Shown here: positions 1 through 7,899 of the stretch, piece after piece
Layout: every line of letters begins with the position of its first letter
Numbering within the stretch: position 1 is the stretch's first letter
Assembly (NCBI RefSeq): GCF_017813365.1
Contig: NZ_JAGIZA010000031.1
Span: 1-37,010 of the forward strand
Direction: 5' to 3'
Source: Roseomonas indoligenes
GTDB taxonomy: Bacteria > Pseudomonadota > Alphaproteobacteria > Acetobacterales > Acetobacteraceae
Length of the DNA stretch: 37,010 nucleotides
Notes under the pieces: generated by a model
Told to the model about the DNA's origin: nothing
What the model saw: the letters and a program-made list of their open reading frames with translations, nothing else
Database searches by the model: none
Program-made: the position numbers and the translations under genes

Positions 1-262
1 CTCCCGTCGTCGGTCGTCAGCCCAGAGATCCGCCCCGATCCAGATGCCGGCCAGTCGCTCGGCCCTAGCACATAGCCAATCCTGCCCATCCTGCCGGGCA
101 GTCCAGAATGTGCGGCCACCCGGGAGCAGCCGAGACTCACGCCCGGTTTGCCGGTCAGTTCGCTCTGGCGCTGACGATCCAGCACCATAAGATCGGAAGG
201 TTCCCTGGAAGGTGACCCGGTGCGCCCTGGGCATCGACAGCCGGAAAAGACGGCAATGGGTT
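1..262. other. Left edge, no gene assigned
   Basis: This stretch lies downstream of the hflX stop. Two minus-strand frames stay open to the window edge: one from an ATG at 234-232, and an overlapping one with an ATG near 190. Neither translation resembles a family I know, and third-position G+C in both is clearly lower than in neighbouring genes. Either could be the 5' part of a gene continuing past the window, or the region may be non-coding or degenerate. I do not call a gene here. Confidence 0.3.
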
Positions 263-1618
263 TCAGTCGGTAGCAAGACTTCGGCGCAGCCGCGCGATGG
301 CACCGGGCAACCCCCTCACCTTCAGCACGCGGCCCTTCTCGTCGTACTCCTCGGACAGGACCCTTGCGCTCTCGTACACCTCGCCGAGGAGCCCTTGCTT
401 CGCGTAAGGCAGCACCAGGACGTCCTCGACCATCTCCGCCTCGAAGAAGGCGATGATCGAGTCTCTCAGCCCCGCCACATCCTCGGGCGCGTGCGCGGAG
501 AGCAGGATCGCGTCCGGATGCTTCGCGATCAGGGCGGCCCGCCCGGCCGCATCCACCCGGTCCATCTTGTTCAACACCAGACGGGACGGCACCACATCCG
601 CCCCGATCTCCCGCAGAACGCTGCGGCTCACCACCAGCTGCGCCTCATGGGTCGGATCCGAGGCATCGACGACGTAGAGCAGCAGCGAAGCCTCCAGCGC
701 CTCCGTCAGCGTGGAGCGGAACGAGGCGACCAGGTCGTGCGGCAGCTGCTTGATGAATCCAACCGTGTCCGACACGAGGACGCGGGGTCGGGTTTCCGGC
801 TGGAGGATCCGGACGGTGGTGTCCAGCGTGGCGAAGAGCTTGTCCTCCACCAGCACCTGACTTCCTGTCAGCGCCCGCATCAGCGAGGACTTCCCGGCAT
901 TGGTGTAGCCGACCAGCGCCACCCGCAGCTGATCCCGCCGGGCGGAGCGGCGGTGGTCGCTGTCGCGCTGAACGGCCTCCAGCTGCTCCTTCAGTTCTGC
1001 GAGCCGGTCGCGGATCTTGCGGCGGTCGAGGTCGAGGGTGCTCTCGCCCGCACCGGGCCCCTGCTGCCTGCCGCCACCGCCCGAGGACTCCCGCAGACGG
1101 GGCGCCACGTATTTCAGGCGCGCCATCTCCACCTGCAGCTTCGCCTCGCGGGTATTGGCGTGCCGGTGAAAGATCTCGACGATCACGCCCGTGCGGTCGA
1201 GGACCTGGGCGCCGGTCGCACGCTCCAGATTGCGGATCTGACTCGGCGAGAGCTCATGATCGACGATCACGAACTCGGGCTTGCGGGAGGTCTCAGTATC
1301 CTCCTCGGTCACGTCACGATCCCGCTCCGCCCCCTCGAACCTCTGCCGCGCCTTGGACTTCGGGGGTGGCGCCATGGAACTGACGACGCCGGTGCCTCCG
1401 GTCAGCGCGGCCAGTTCGGCCAACTTGCCGCTTCCCAGCAGCGCCCCCGCACCCGTGCCTTCCCGGCGCTGGGATACCGTTCCCACCACCTCGTAGCCCA
1501 GCGTCTTCACCAGGCGGCCCAGCTCCTCAAGGCTGGCTTGATGCGCGACATCATCGACGTCCGGCATCTGGATGCCGACGAGGACGGCGAGCGGAACGGG
1601 CGGTCTGGTATCCATCAT
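263..1618 (-). CDS. hflX: GTPase HflX
   Basis: HflX is a ribosome-associated GTPase that binds the 50S subunit and can split stalled 70S ribosomes, notably under heat stress. From the chosen ATG (start of MMDTRPP) the protein has 451 residues. The N-terminal HflX domain ends in the conserved ELSPSQIRNLE stretch (122-132), followed by a helical linker. The G domain has G1 GYTNAGKSS (237-245), G3 DTVG (284-287) and G4 NKMD (350-353). A longer reading frame upstream adds 27 residues (MAIASLPRG...) that do not look like HflX, so the internal ATG is preferred. Residues of about 75-112 form an unusual charged insertion (PPPKSKARQRFEGAERD...) between the GSGK motif and ELSPSQ, where most HflX proteins have only a few residues. 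In many alphaproteobacteria hfq lies directly upstream; here the upstream gene is an oxidoreductase. Confidence 0.95.
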   Translation of the reverse strand: MMDTRPPVPLAVLVGIQMPDVDDVAHQASLEELGRLVKTLGYEVVGTVSQRREGTGAGALLGSGKLAELAALTGGTGVVSSMAPPPKSKARQRFEGAERDRDVTEEDTETSRKPEFVIVDHELSPSQIRNLERATGAQVLDRTGVIVEIFHRHANTREAKLQVEMARLKYVAPRLRESSGGGGRQQGPGAGESTLDLDRRKIRDRLAELKEQLEAVQRDSDHRRSARRDQLRVALVGYTNAGKSSLMRALTGSQVLVEDKLFATLDTTVRILQPETRPRVLVSDTVGFIKQLPHDLVASFRSTLTEALEASLLLYVVDASDPTHEAQLVVSRSVLREIGADVVPSRLVLNKMDRVDAAGRAALIAKHPDAILLSAHAPEDVAGLRDSIIAFFEAEMVEDVLVLPYAKQGLLGEVYESARVLSEEYDEKGRVLKVRGLPGAIARLRRSLATD

Positions 1619-1774
1619 CGTGCAGTAGCACGGAAGGCGCCAAAGGCCGGAGCCCTCCCCCCGCCCTTTCTGGCCTCGCGGCAGGCTCGCGATGGCCATC
1701 GCCCGGGCAGACCGGCACCAGCCGCGCCGTCGGTCGCACTCACTTCGTTTGCACCCCCGTCGCGATAGGGCCCG

Positions 1775-2758
1775 TCAAACAGGGCGGGTGTCCCGCAATT
1801 GCGGCAGCACCTTCGCTCCGAAGGCCTCGACGAACGCCTGCTGGTTGCGTCCCAACTGATGGATCTGGATCTCCTCGAAGCCCAGTTCCACCAACTCCGC
1901 CAACCGTTCCGCATGCCAGGCCAGATCCGAGGAGACCCACACGGCCTTCCGCATGTCCTCCGGCCGGACGAAGCGCGTCGCCGTGTCGAAATCCTCCGGG
2001 CTCCGCAACTCCCAGTTCACATCGCCGCCCAGGACATTGGTGCGCCACTGCTCATGGGCACCGCTCAACGCCTCGTCCTCGGTCGGTGCCCAGTTCAGCG
2101 CCACCTGCGCGATCATAGGCTTGCCCTCTCCTCCGCCGCGCCGGAAGGCCTCGATGACCTTTCTCATCTTGTCCGGCTCCGCAGAGACGGTCAGCAGCCC
2201 GTCCGCCCAGGCGCCTACCGCCTCGGCTGTTGCCTCCGTCACTGCGGCGCCGAGGAGCGGCGGCGGCGTCACCGGGCGGCTGTAGAGCTTCGCCTCCACC
2301 ACCGTGACACGCCCGCGATGCGTCACCGTTTCCCCTGCGAGCAGCGCGCGCACGATGCCCGCGCATTCCTGCAGGCGCGCATTGCGCTCCGCCTTCTCCG
2401 GCCAGGACATTCCGGTGATGTCCTCGTTGAGCCGCTGCCCGCTGCCGAGGGCGAACCAGAAGCGACGGGGGAACATCTCCGCCAGGGTTGCCGCGCCCTG
2501 CGCCAGGATAGCCGGATGATAACGATAGCCCGGCGCTGAGATGACGCCGAAGGGCAGATGCGTGCGCGCCATCGCGGCCCCCAGCCACGACCAGGCGAAG
2601 CCGGAATGCCCCTGTGCCGCCCCCCACGGCCGGAAATGGTCCGACGACATGGCCGCATCGAACCCTGCGCCCTCTGCCTCCTGGACGAGCGACAGCAGCT
2701 CCGAAGGCGGAAACTGTTCGTGCGAGGCGTGAAAGCCGAAGCGTACCGATCCTGCCAT
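1775..2758 (-). CDS. LLM-class flavin-dependent oxidoreductase, non-F420 type
   Basis: This 327-residue protein is a bacterial-luciferase-like TIM-barrel enzyme. It resembles F420-dependent glucose-6-phosphate dehydrogenases, in the subgroup found in organisms thought to use a flavin rather than F420. Visible family signatures include GFHASHEQFPPSELL near the N-terminus, SDHFRPW, GHSGFAWSWLGAA, APGYRYHPA, FWFALGSGQRLNE, ADGLLTV and a C-terminal LGRNQQAFVEAFG. The start is the ATG giving MAGSVRFGFH; another in-frame ATG lies 18 bases upstream, and the longer open frame before that has no family similarity. The gene runs in the same direction as hflX, about 155 bases before it, so co-transcription is possible. 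The substrate cannot be read from the sequence. Confidence 0.88.
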   Translation of the reverse strand: MAGSVRFGFHASHEQFPPSELLSLVQEAEGAGFDAAMSSDHFRPWGAAQGHSGFAWSWLGAAMARTHLPFGVISAPGYRYHPAILAQGAATLAEMFPRRFWFALGSGQRLNEDITGMSWPEKAERNARLQECAGIVRALLAGETVTHRGRVTVVEAKLYSRPVTPPPLLGAAVTEATAEAVGAWADGLLTVSAEPDKMRKVIEAFRRGGGEGKPMIAQVALNWAPTEDEALSGAHEQWRTNVLGGDVNWELRSPEDFDTATRFVRPEDMRKAVWVSSDLAWHAERLAELVELGFEEIQIHQLGRNQQAFVEAFGAKVLPQLRDTRPV

Positions 2759-3195
2759 CAGGGAAATCCCGAGCATCCTTCCAACATGTGCGCGGCAGCC
2801 TGCTGTCACATCGAAATGGTCAGCAGGCCGCTGGTTCCATTGCGGGTCTGGTAGAAGCCCTCCCGCCTCTCGACAATCGTCAGGGGTTAAGAGACCGGCG
2901 GCAGATGGGCCATGCCGGGCCATGCTGCTCTAACCCATGCAAGTCGGCCGCCGACCCCTCCTTCATCTCCGCATGACATGGCAGAGGACCAACGCGGATC
3001 TTTCGGCATCGGCATCGCCTCAAGATCCCTGCAGTTCAGGCTCTGGCGATGTCACGAGAGCTGGGGAGGTTTGCGGGCGACCTCTGTCACGCCTGTGAGA
3101 GATAAGGCCGCCACCCCGCGCACCGGTAGCGCAGGTTAGGGCCTTCTTCCCCGATCCTGCTCCAGAAGACTCCTCCTGAGTCACCGGAGAGCAGG
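2759..3195. other. Divergent intergenic region, no gene seen
   Basis: These 437 bases separate the oxidoreductase (leftward) from the DUF2243 gene (rightward), so they must hold both promoters. Frames open on either strand here have no recognisable product and look like chance frames in GC-rich DNA. I see no clear hairpin, repeat or sigma-70 pair. A good Shine-Dalgarno (CCGGAGAG) lies just before the ATG at 3196. Confidence 0.5.
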
Positions 3196-4023
3196 ATGAC
3201 GATCGCCTCCAGCCAGCCCTATGGCGCAACGCCGGCCGCGCCTGACCTCAGGCCATCCCGCGGCCTGTTCCTCTCGGCCGGTCTCCTCGGCTTCTGCCTC
3301 GGCGGCTTCTTCGACGGCATCCTGCTGCACCAGGTGCTGCAGTGGCACCACTTCCTCTCCCTGGTTCCCGGCGAGGCCTTGCGGGACATCCGCAACCAGA
3401 TCCTCGCCGACGGTCTGTTCCACGTGGCGGTCTACCTTCTCTCCGCGATCGGGCTTGTCGGCCTCTGGCGCACGAGGGGCGGATTGGCGCAGTCCGGCTC
3501 CCGCCTGCTGGGCAGCGTGTTCCTCGGCTTCGCCCTGTGGCAGGCGGTGGACGTGATCGTGTTCCACTGGATCGTTGGCATTCACCGCGTCCGCGTGGAT
3601 GTGCCGGATCCTCTGACCTGGGACATCGGCTGGCTCGTCGTGACAGGGCTTCCGCCGCTTGCAGTGGCCTTGTGGCTGATGCGCCGGCCTGACCGGCCCT
3701 CCGGCCCAAGCCGCCAGGGCGCTGTCCTGGCCACCGTTCTCGCAGCGCTCGTCCTGGCCTCCGGCCCGATCGCCGCGATGCCGCCGGCGGGGCAGCCGGT
3801 GATGATGGTGCTCTATCCCGCCGGCCAGGGCACGGAAGCGAGCTTCGCGGCGGCCGTCGCGGCCGGTGCCCGCGTGGCCTGGAGCGATCCGTCCGGTGAG
3901 CTTCTGGCGGTGGACCTAAGCGACGGCGGTTCCGTCATCGACCTCTACCGCAACGGCGCCGTCATGGTCGGTTGGTCCAGCCTGGGCGGCGGATGCCTCT
4001 CCTGGACGAGGAGGCCAGCCTGA
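3196..4023 (+). CDS. DUF2243 family membrane protein
   Basis: This 275-residue integral membrane protein carries the hallmark of DUF2243, GGFFDGILLHQVLQWHH (36-52). Hydrophobic segments lie near residues 24-48, 72-92, 104-126, 143-162 and 175-195, giving about four or five helices. A soluble C-terminal part of about 75 residues follows and is absent from many family members. Histidines are concentrated in or near the membrane segments (H45, H51, H52, H76, H124, H130), which would suit metal or haem binding, but this is only inference because the function of the family is unknown. The start is an ATG behind a GGAGAG ribosome site. It appears monocistronic and converges on the next small gene. 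Confidence 0.85.
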   Translation: MTIASSQPYGATPAAPDLRPSRGLFLSAGLLGFCLGGFFDGILLHQVLQWHHFLSLVPGEALRDIRNQILADGLFHVAVYLLSAIGLVGLWRTRGGLAQSGSRLLGSVFLGFALWQAVDVIVFHWIVGIHRVRVDVPDPLTWDIGWLVVTGLPPLAVALWLMRRPDRPSGPSRQGAVLATVLAALVLASGPIAAMPPAGQPVMMVLYPAGQGTEASFAAAVAAGARVAWSDPSGELLAVDLSDGGSVIDLYRNGAVMVGWSSLGGGCLSWTRRPA

Positions 4024-4198
4024 GCCGCGGCCCCGCAGCCCATCGCCGTTGGGCAAGGCACTGCGGGAAAATGGCTCGGGCGCCGCGCGCGGCAGGCCCC
4101 TCGCCGCGCAGGGCTGTCCGGCCTTGCCAGGCCCGCTTAATTCCTCGCTCCCTCGGGAAACCGCCGGGCAGGTGAGCGGGACGGCTCAACCCAGGTGT

Positions 4199-4450
4199 TC
4201 AGCCGCCCCTCTCGGCGGCACGGAATGCCCTGTCGAGCGCGGCGGCGAGACGGGCACGGAGCCTCAGGGCATCCAGAACGTCGGCTGAGACCGGCGCCTC
4301 GGCGAGGCAGCGCTCCAACTCGATCCGCAGTGCCCGGATCGCCAGCGGGCGGTTCTCCGGTCTGGCAATGTTCAGCACCCGGTCCAAAGCCTCGCCGACC
4401 ACCCCCTCGAAGTCGGTGGCGCTCCGCTCACGAGCATCGAACAATGCCAT
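4199..4450 (-). CDS. Small hypothetical protein (83 aa)
   Basis: I do not recognise this protein. It has 83 residues, is rich in Ala, Arg and Leu, and reads as two or three amphipathic helices with no cysteine, membrane segment or signal peptide. The case for it being real is the start: ATG preceded by GGGAG at a good distance (GGGAGTTTTTC-ATG), reading out of an AT-rich regulatory gap, with codon usage like its neighbours. It is divergent from the small gene at 4633 and converges on the DUF2243 gene. A role cannot be assigned. Confidence 0.55.
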   Translation of the reverse strand: MALFDARERSATDFEGVVGEALDRVLNIARPENRPLAIRALRIELERCLAEAPVSADVLDALRLRARLAAALDRAFRAAERGG

Positions 4451-4632
4451 GAAAAACTCCCAGTTTCACATAGGTTACAATGAGCGGGATAACCTGAGTT
4501 AGTTTCGTGATCTACAGCCCCGCTATTTTCGATCTCTGCTCCAGTTAAATCAACTTAGCTAAGATTCGCATCTTGCCAATACCGTCATCATCGCCATTCG
4601 AAGCAAATCATTTGTATAGAAGAGAAGTTGCT
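4451..4632. promoter_or_regulatory. AT-rich divergent regulatory gap with a perfect palindrome
   Basis: The G+C content drops sharply here compared with the flanks. The gap sits between two small divergent genes and should hold their promoters. It contains a perfect 10-base palindrome, CTTAGCTAAG (4554-4563), and a TTCACATAGGTTA element near 4466 that resembles TTCACAGGTT upstream of the RTX gene near 10307. These look like operator material, but no particular regulator can be named. Confidence 0.4.
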
Positions 4633-4839
4633 GTGAGCGTTGTTGATGCCAATGAGCCTCCCGGCGGCTGTCCACCGGACAGGCGCGGGCAGGACCCAAC
4701 TGCAGAGGCGATCCGCGCCCCCCTCGAAGATCTGATCAAACACGCGAAAGGATCGTCCGAGCGCGCGGCAGCGATCTTCGAGGCGATCAGGGGCATTCTC
4801 GATGAACGGGAGGGCAAGCGGCACGCGGTTGCCGATTAG
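4633..4839 (+). CDS. Small hypothetical protein (68 aa)
   Basis: This short protein of unknown function starts VSVVDANEPPG and ends with a predicted helical region (residues of about 28-62, PTAEAIRAPLEDLIKHAK and onward). I chose the GTG at 4633, preceded by a purine-rich AGAAGAGAAG. A TTG at 4573 would give 88 residues but has no ribosome site and lies in the AT-rich promoter gap. No domain, signal peptide or membrane segment is visible. It precedes the sensor kinase gene by 220 bases; a functional link is not shown. Confidence 0.5.
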   Translation: MSVVDANEPPGGCPPDRRGQDPTAEAIRAPLEDLIKHAKGSSERAAAIFEAIRGILDEREGKRHAVAD

Positions 4840-5059
4840 GGAGGATGGGTGGCCATGGAGTCAGTCCCCCCTTGGTCGGCTCATGACAGTCAGCCCCGCC
4901 GGATCACGGGGGCCGCACCGGAGCTTCACGCCCCTCCATCGTGTCCCACCATTCCGCGCGCACGCCCCGGCATCCGGAAGAACGCGGCGCCGCATGCGGG
5001 CGAACCGCAGCTTTTCGCAGGCGGGGCGGAATGGATGAGATCATCGGGACAACAGGTTC

Positions 5060-7396
5060 GTGGCGGCATATCTTCCTTCCGACGTTCGCGTCCTGGAAGC
5101 CTCGACAGCGAACACGGAGGACGAGCAGTTGGTCGAGCCAGAGAGGCATGACCGGGCCGATGCGGCCATCCGCTGGCCCGACGGGGCGGGGGAGATAGCG
5201 GGGCTGATCCGTGCCCGCAATTGGGCCGCGACGCCGCTCGGTCCCGCGGAGGGCTGGCCGGAGCGGCTGTTGGGGACGGTGGACCTGATTCTCGGGGGCG
5301 GGTTCCCAATGGCCGTCCTCTGGGGACCGGAGCTGATCCAAATCTACAACGACGGCTATCGTGGGCTGATGGGCACGAAGCACCCGGCGGGCCTGGGCGA
5401 GGCCGCGCGGGAGTGCTGGCCCGAGGCCTGGGAGAGCAATGCCCCGATCTACCGCCGGGTATGGGCGGGGGAGACCCTCACCTTCCCGGACAAGCTCTGG
5501 CCCGTCACGCGGAACGGCGTGCCTGAGGATGCCTGGTTCACCCTTTCCTACTCGCCGCTGAAGGGGGACCAGGGGGCGATCGCCGGCATCCTCGTGACGG
5601 CCATCGAGACAACGGAGCACCGTCGCGCGGAGGCGACGCTGCGCGAGAGCGAGGCGGGGTTCCGCGGCTTCGTCATGGCCAGCTCCGACGTGGTCTTCCG
5701 GGTGAGCCCGGACTGGTCGGAGATGCGGGCCCTCGATGGACGCGGCTTCATCGCCGACACGCCCGATCCGACACGGGACTGGATGAAGGCCTATATCCCG
5801 CCCGACGACCAGGCCGTGGTCCATGCCGCCATCGAGGCCGCGATCCGGTCCATGGCGCCGTTCGAGCTGGAGCACCGCGTCCGCCGGGTGGACGGGAGCC
5901 TGGGCTGGGCCCTGTCGCGCGCCGTGCCCATCCTCGATGTGGAGGGCAAGGTCACGGAATGGCTCGGCACTGCCAAGGACATCACCGCCCGTCGCTGGGA
6001 AGACGAGGCGGCGCTGCGGGCGAGCGAGGCGCGGTTCCGCGGCTTCGCCGAGGCCTCGACCGACGTGCTCTGGATCGCGGACGGGCGGGGCGAGCGGCTG
6101 GACTACCTCTCGCCCGCCTTCGAGCAGGTGTACGGGATCCCGCGCGAGGTCGCGCTGGCGGACCTCTCGGTCGTCCTCGACCTCGTCCACCCCGAGGACC
6201 GGGCAACCTTCCGTTCCGCCATGCCGCGTGCTGTCGCGGGCGAGACGGTGATCGTGCACTACCGGGTCGTGCGGCCGGACGGATCCGTCGTGCATCTGCG
6301 CGACACGGGGTTCCCGATCCGGGACGAGGCCGGCACGGTCATGCAGGTCGCCGGGGTCGTGCAGGACATCTCCGACATCGCCCTCGCCGGCATGGCGCTG
6401 GAGGCGGAGAAGGATCGGTTCCGCACGCTGGTGGAGGGCATGCCCCAGCTCGTCTGGCGGTCGTCCGACGAGGGCTACTGGACCTGGGCCTCGCCGCAAT
6501 GGTGCGACTACACGGGACAGAGCCTGGAGGCGGGCATTGCCTGGGGCTGGATGACGGCGATCCATCCCGATGATCGCGTGCGGACGATGGTGGCCTGGCA
6601 TGCCGCACGGTCCCAGGGCCATCTGGACGTGGAGCACCGGGTGCGGCGCGCGGCAGATGGTGCGTGGCGCTGGCACCAGACCCGTTCCCTGCCCGTGCGG
6701 AATGGCCCCACGCCGAAGGAACCGCAGGGGCGCATCATCGAGTGGCTCGGCACGACAACCGACATCCAGGAGCTGAAGGGACTTCAGGCACAGCAGGACA
6801 CGCTGGTGGCTGAGCTGCACCATCGATCCCGCAACCTGCTGGCCATCGTGAGAAACCTCGCGCGCCGCAGCCTTCCGGCCTCGCCGGAGCGGAGCGAGTA
6901 TGACAGCCGGCTCTCCACCCTCGGGCGCGTGCAGGGCTTCCTCTCGCGCGCCCAGGCCTGGTCCGTGCCGCTGCGCGACCTGGTGAATGCCGAGCTGCAG
7001 GCAGTCGGCGACGGCACCTCCGAACGGGTGACCATCGAAGGCCCGGACGTCACCCTGCCCGGCGACAAGGTGCAGACGGTCGCGCTCGCACTGCATGAGT
7101 TGGCGACCAACGCGGCGAAGTACGGGGCCATCGTCCAGGAAGGCGCGCGTCTGTCCGTGCGGTGGCGCCTTGCAGGGGAGAGCGGGGCAAAGCGCCTCGT
7201 CCTGGAGTGGAACGAGAGCGGCGTCGCCATGCCCGAGGGTGGGCCGGAACGCCGGGGCTACGGGTCGGAGCTGATCGAGCGGGCGCTGCCCTACCAGCTC
7301 GGGGCGGAAACCTGGCGCGCGTTCAACGCCGACGGCATCCGCTGCACGATCACGCTGCCGGCGGAAGCATTCGGGTTGCGGGAGACAGCAGAATGA
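5060..7396 (+). CDS. Multi-PAS HWE-family sensor histidine kinase
   Basis: This 778-residue cytoplasmic sensor kinase has no membrane segment. An N-terminal PAS-like module (about 50-185) has the WAATPLGP...WP, WGPELIQIYNDGY, GTKHP and SYSPL signatures common in alphaproteobacterial HWE kinases. Three more PAS domains follow at about 197-312, 323-440 and 452-572, two of them with typical VHPED or IHPDD motifs. The transmitter has the phosphoacceptor in LVAELHHRSRN (H588 by alignment), an N-box HELATNAAKYGA (H679, N684) and the W-x-E signature W717-N-E719, which defines the HWE class. The start is uncertain: GTG 5060 gives this length, but TTG 5129 has a much better GGAGGA ribosome site and would shorten the protein by 23 residues without touching a domain. 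It overlaps the response regulator by four bases, so the two are very likely partners. The PAS architecture suggests light, redox or ligand sensing, but no chromophore cysteine motif is evident. Confidence 0.92.
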   Translation: MAAYLPSDVRVLEASTANTEDEQLVEPERHDRADAAIRWPDGAGEIAGLIRARNWAATPLGPAEGWPERLLGTVDLILGGGFPMAVLWGPELIQIYNDGYRGLMGTKHPAGLGEAARECWPEAWESNAPIYRRVWAGETLTFPDKLWPVTRNGVPEDAWFTLSYSPLKGDQGAIAGILVTAIETTEHRRAEATLRESEAGFRGFVMASSDVVFRVSPDWSEMRALDGRGFIADTPDPTRDWMKAYIPPDDQAVVHAAIEAAIRSMAPFELEHRVRRVDGSLGWALSRAVPILDVEGKVTEWLGTAKDITARRWEDEAALRASEARFRGFAEASTDVLWIADGRGERLDYLSPAFEQVYGIPREVALADLSVVLDLVHPEDRATFRSAMPRAVAGETVIVHYRVVRPDGSVVHLRDTGFPIRDEAGTVMQVAGVVQDISDIALAGMALEAEKDRFRTLVEGMPQLVWRSSDEGYWTWASPQWCDYTGQSLEAGIAWGWMTAIHPDDRVRTMVAWHAARSQGHLDVEHRVRRAADGAWRWHQTRSLPVRNGPTPKEPQGRIIEWLGTTTDIQELKGLQAQQDTLVAELHHRSRNLLAIVRNLARRSLPASPERSEYDSRLSTLGRVQGFLSRAQAWSVPLRDLVNAELQAVGDGTSERVTIEGPDVTLPGDKVQTVALALHELATNAAKYGAIVQEGARLSVRWRLAGESGAKRLVLEWNESGVAMPEGGPERRGYGSELIERALPYQLGAETWRAFNADGIRCTITLPAEAFGLRETAE

Positions 7397-7779
7397 GCGG
7401 AACGGGCCTTGCCGCCCTGCGGGGCCGCCGCATCCTCGTGGCGGAGGACGAGTACTTCATCGCCGACGAGATCGCCGGAGCCCTGGAGGGGGCCGGCGTC
7501 GAGGTCGTGGGCCCCGCCGCGACGGTGGGCGAGGCAACGCACCTTGCCATGGTGGAGAGGCGGCTGGACGGGGCGGTCCTCGACGTCAACCTGCGCCGGG
7601 AGATGATATGGCCGGTCCTCGATGCCCTCGCGTCGCGCGGCGTGCCCGTCGTGCTCGCAACGGGATACGACGCGGGCGTCGTGCCGGCCGCCTACGCCCA
7701 CCTGCCGCGCTGCGAGAAGCCGGTGCCGGCGGGTGACATCCTGCGCGTCCTGGCGAAGCAGCTCACGGCGGCGGGCTAG
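7393..7779 (+). CDS. Single-domain response regulator
   Basis: This 128-residue receiver domain has no output domain. It shows the acidic pocket (E18-D19-E20 in VAEDEYF), the phosphoacceptor D64 in AVLDVNL, the switch region VVLATGYDAG and the conserved lysine in CEKPVPAGDIL. Its ATG overlaps the stop of the HWE kinase (ATGA), so the pair is translationally coupled and should form a phosphorelay. Stand-alone receivers of this type usually act through protein contacts or as phosphate sinks rather than by binding DNA. The target is not identifiable here. Confidence 0.92.
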   Translation: MSGTGLAALRGRRILVAEDEYFIADEIAGALEGAGVEVVGPAATVGEATHLAMVERRLDGAVLDVNLRREMIWPVLDALASRGVPVVLATGYDAGVVPAAYAHLPRCEKPVPAGDILRVLAKQLTAAG

Positions 7780-7899
7780 ATCCGCCTGAGCGGCCCGCTT
7801 CCCCTGCCGGCGCCGGATCGGTGGCACCGGACACGAGGATCGAGGCCATCACGGCGGGGCAGCCAGGGCGCCCCACCTCCCGGTGCTCGGTCCCGTTCC

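Noticed and set aside
1-234. Possible partial gene or transposase remnant on the minus strand at the left edge
   Set aside because: Two overlapping open frames compete, neither has a recognisable motif, and codon bias is weak.
212-1768. Long plus-strand open frame opposite hflX
   Set aside because: It is the antisense of a clear HflX gene, is rich in Arg/His/Gln with no domain, and is a normal by-product of GC-rich coding DNA.
4038-4054. Hairpin GCCCA-N7-TGGGC after the DUF2243 stop
   Set aside because: It has a five-base stem and no T-tract; too weak to call an intrinsic terminator.
4904-7096. Long minus-strand frame (730 codons) opposite the HWE kinase
   Set aside because: The plus strand encodes recognisable PAS and HWE motifs throughout; the antisense frame has no family signature.
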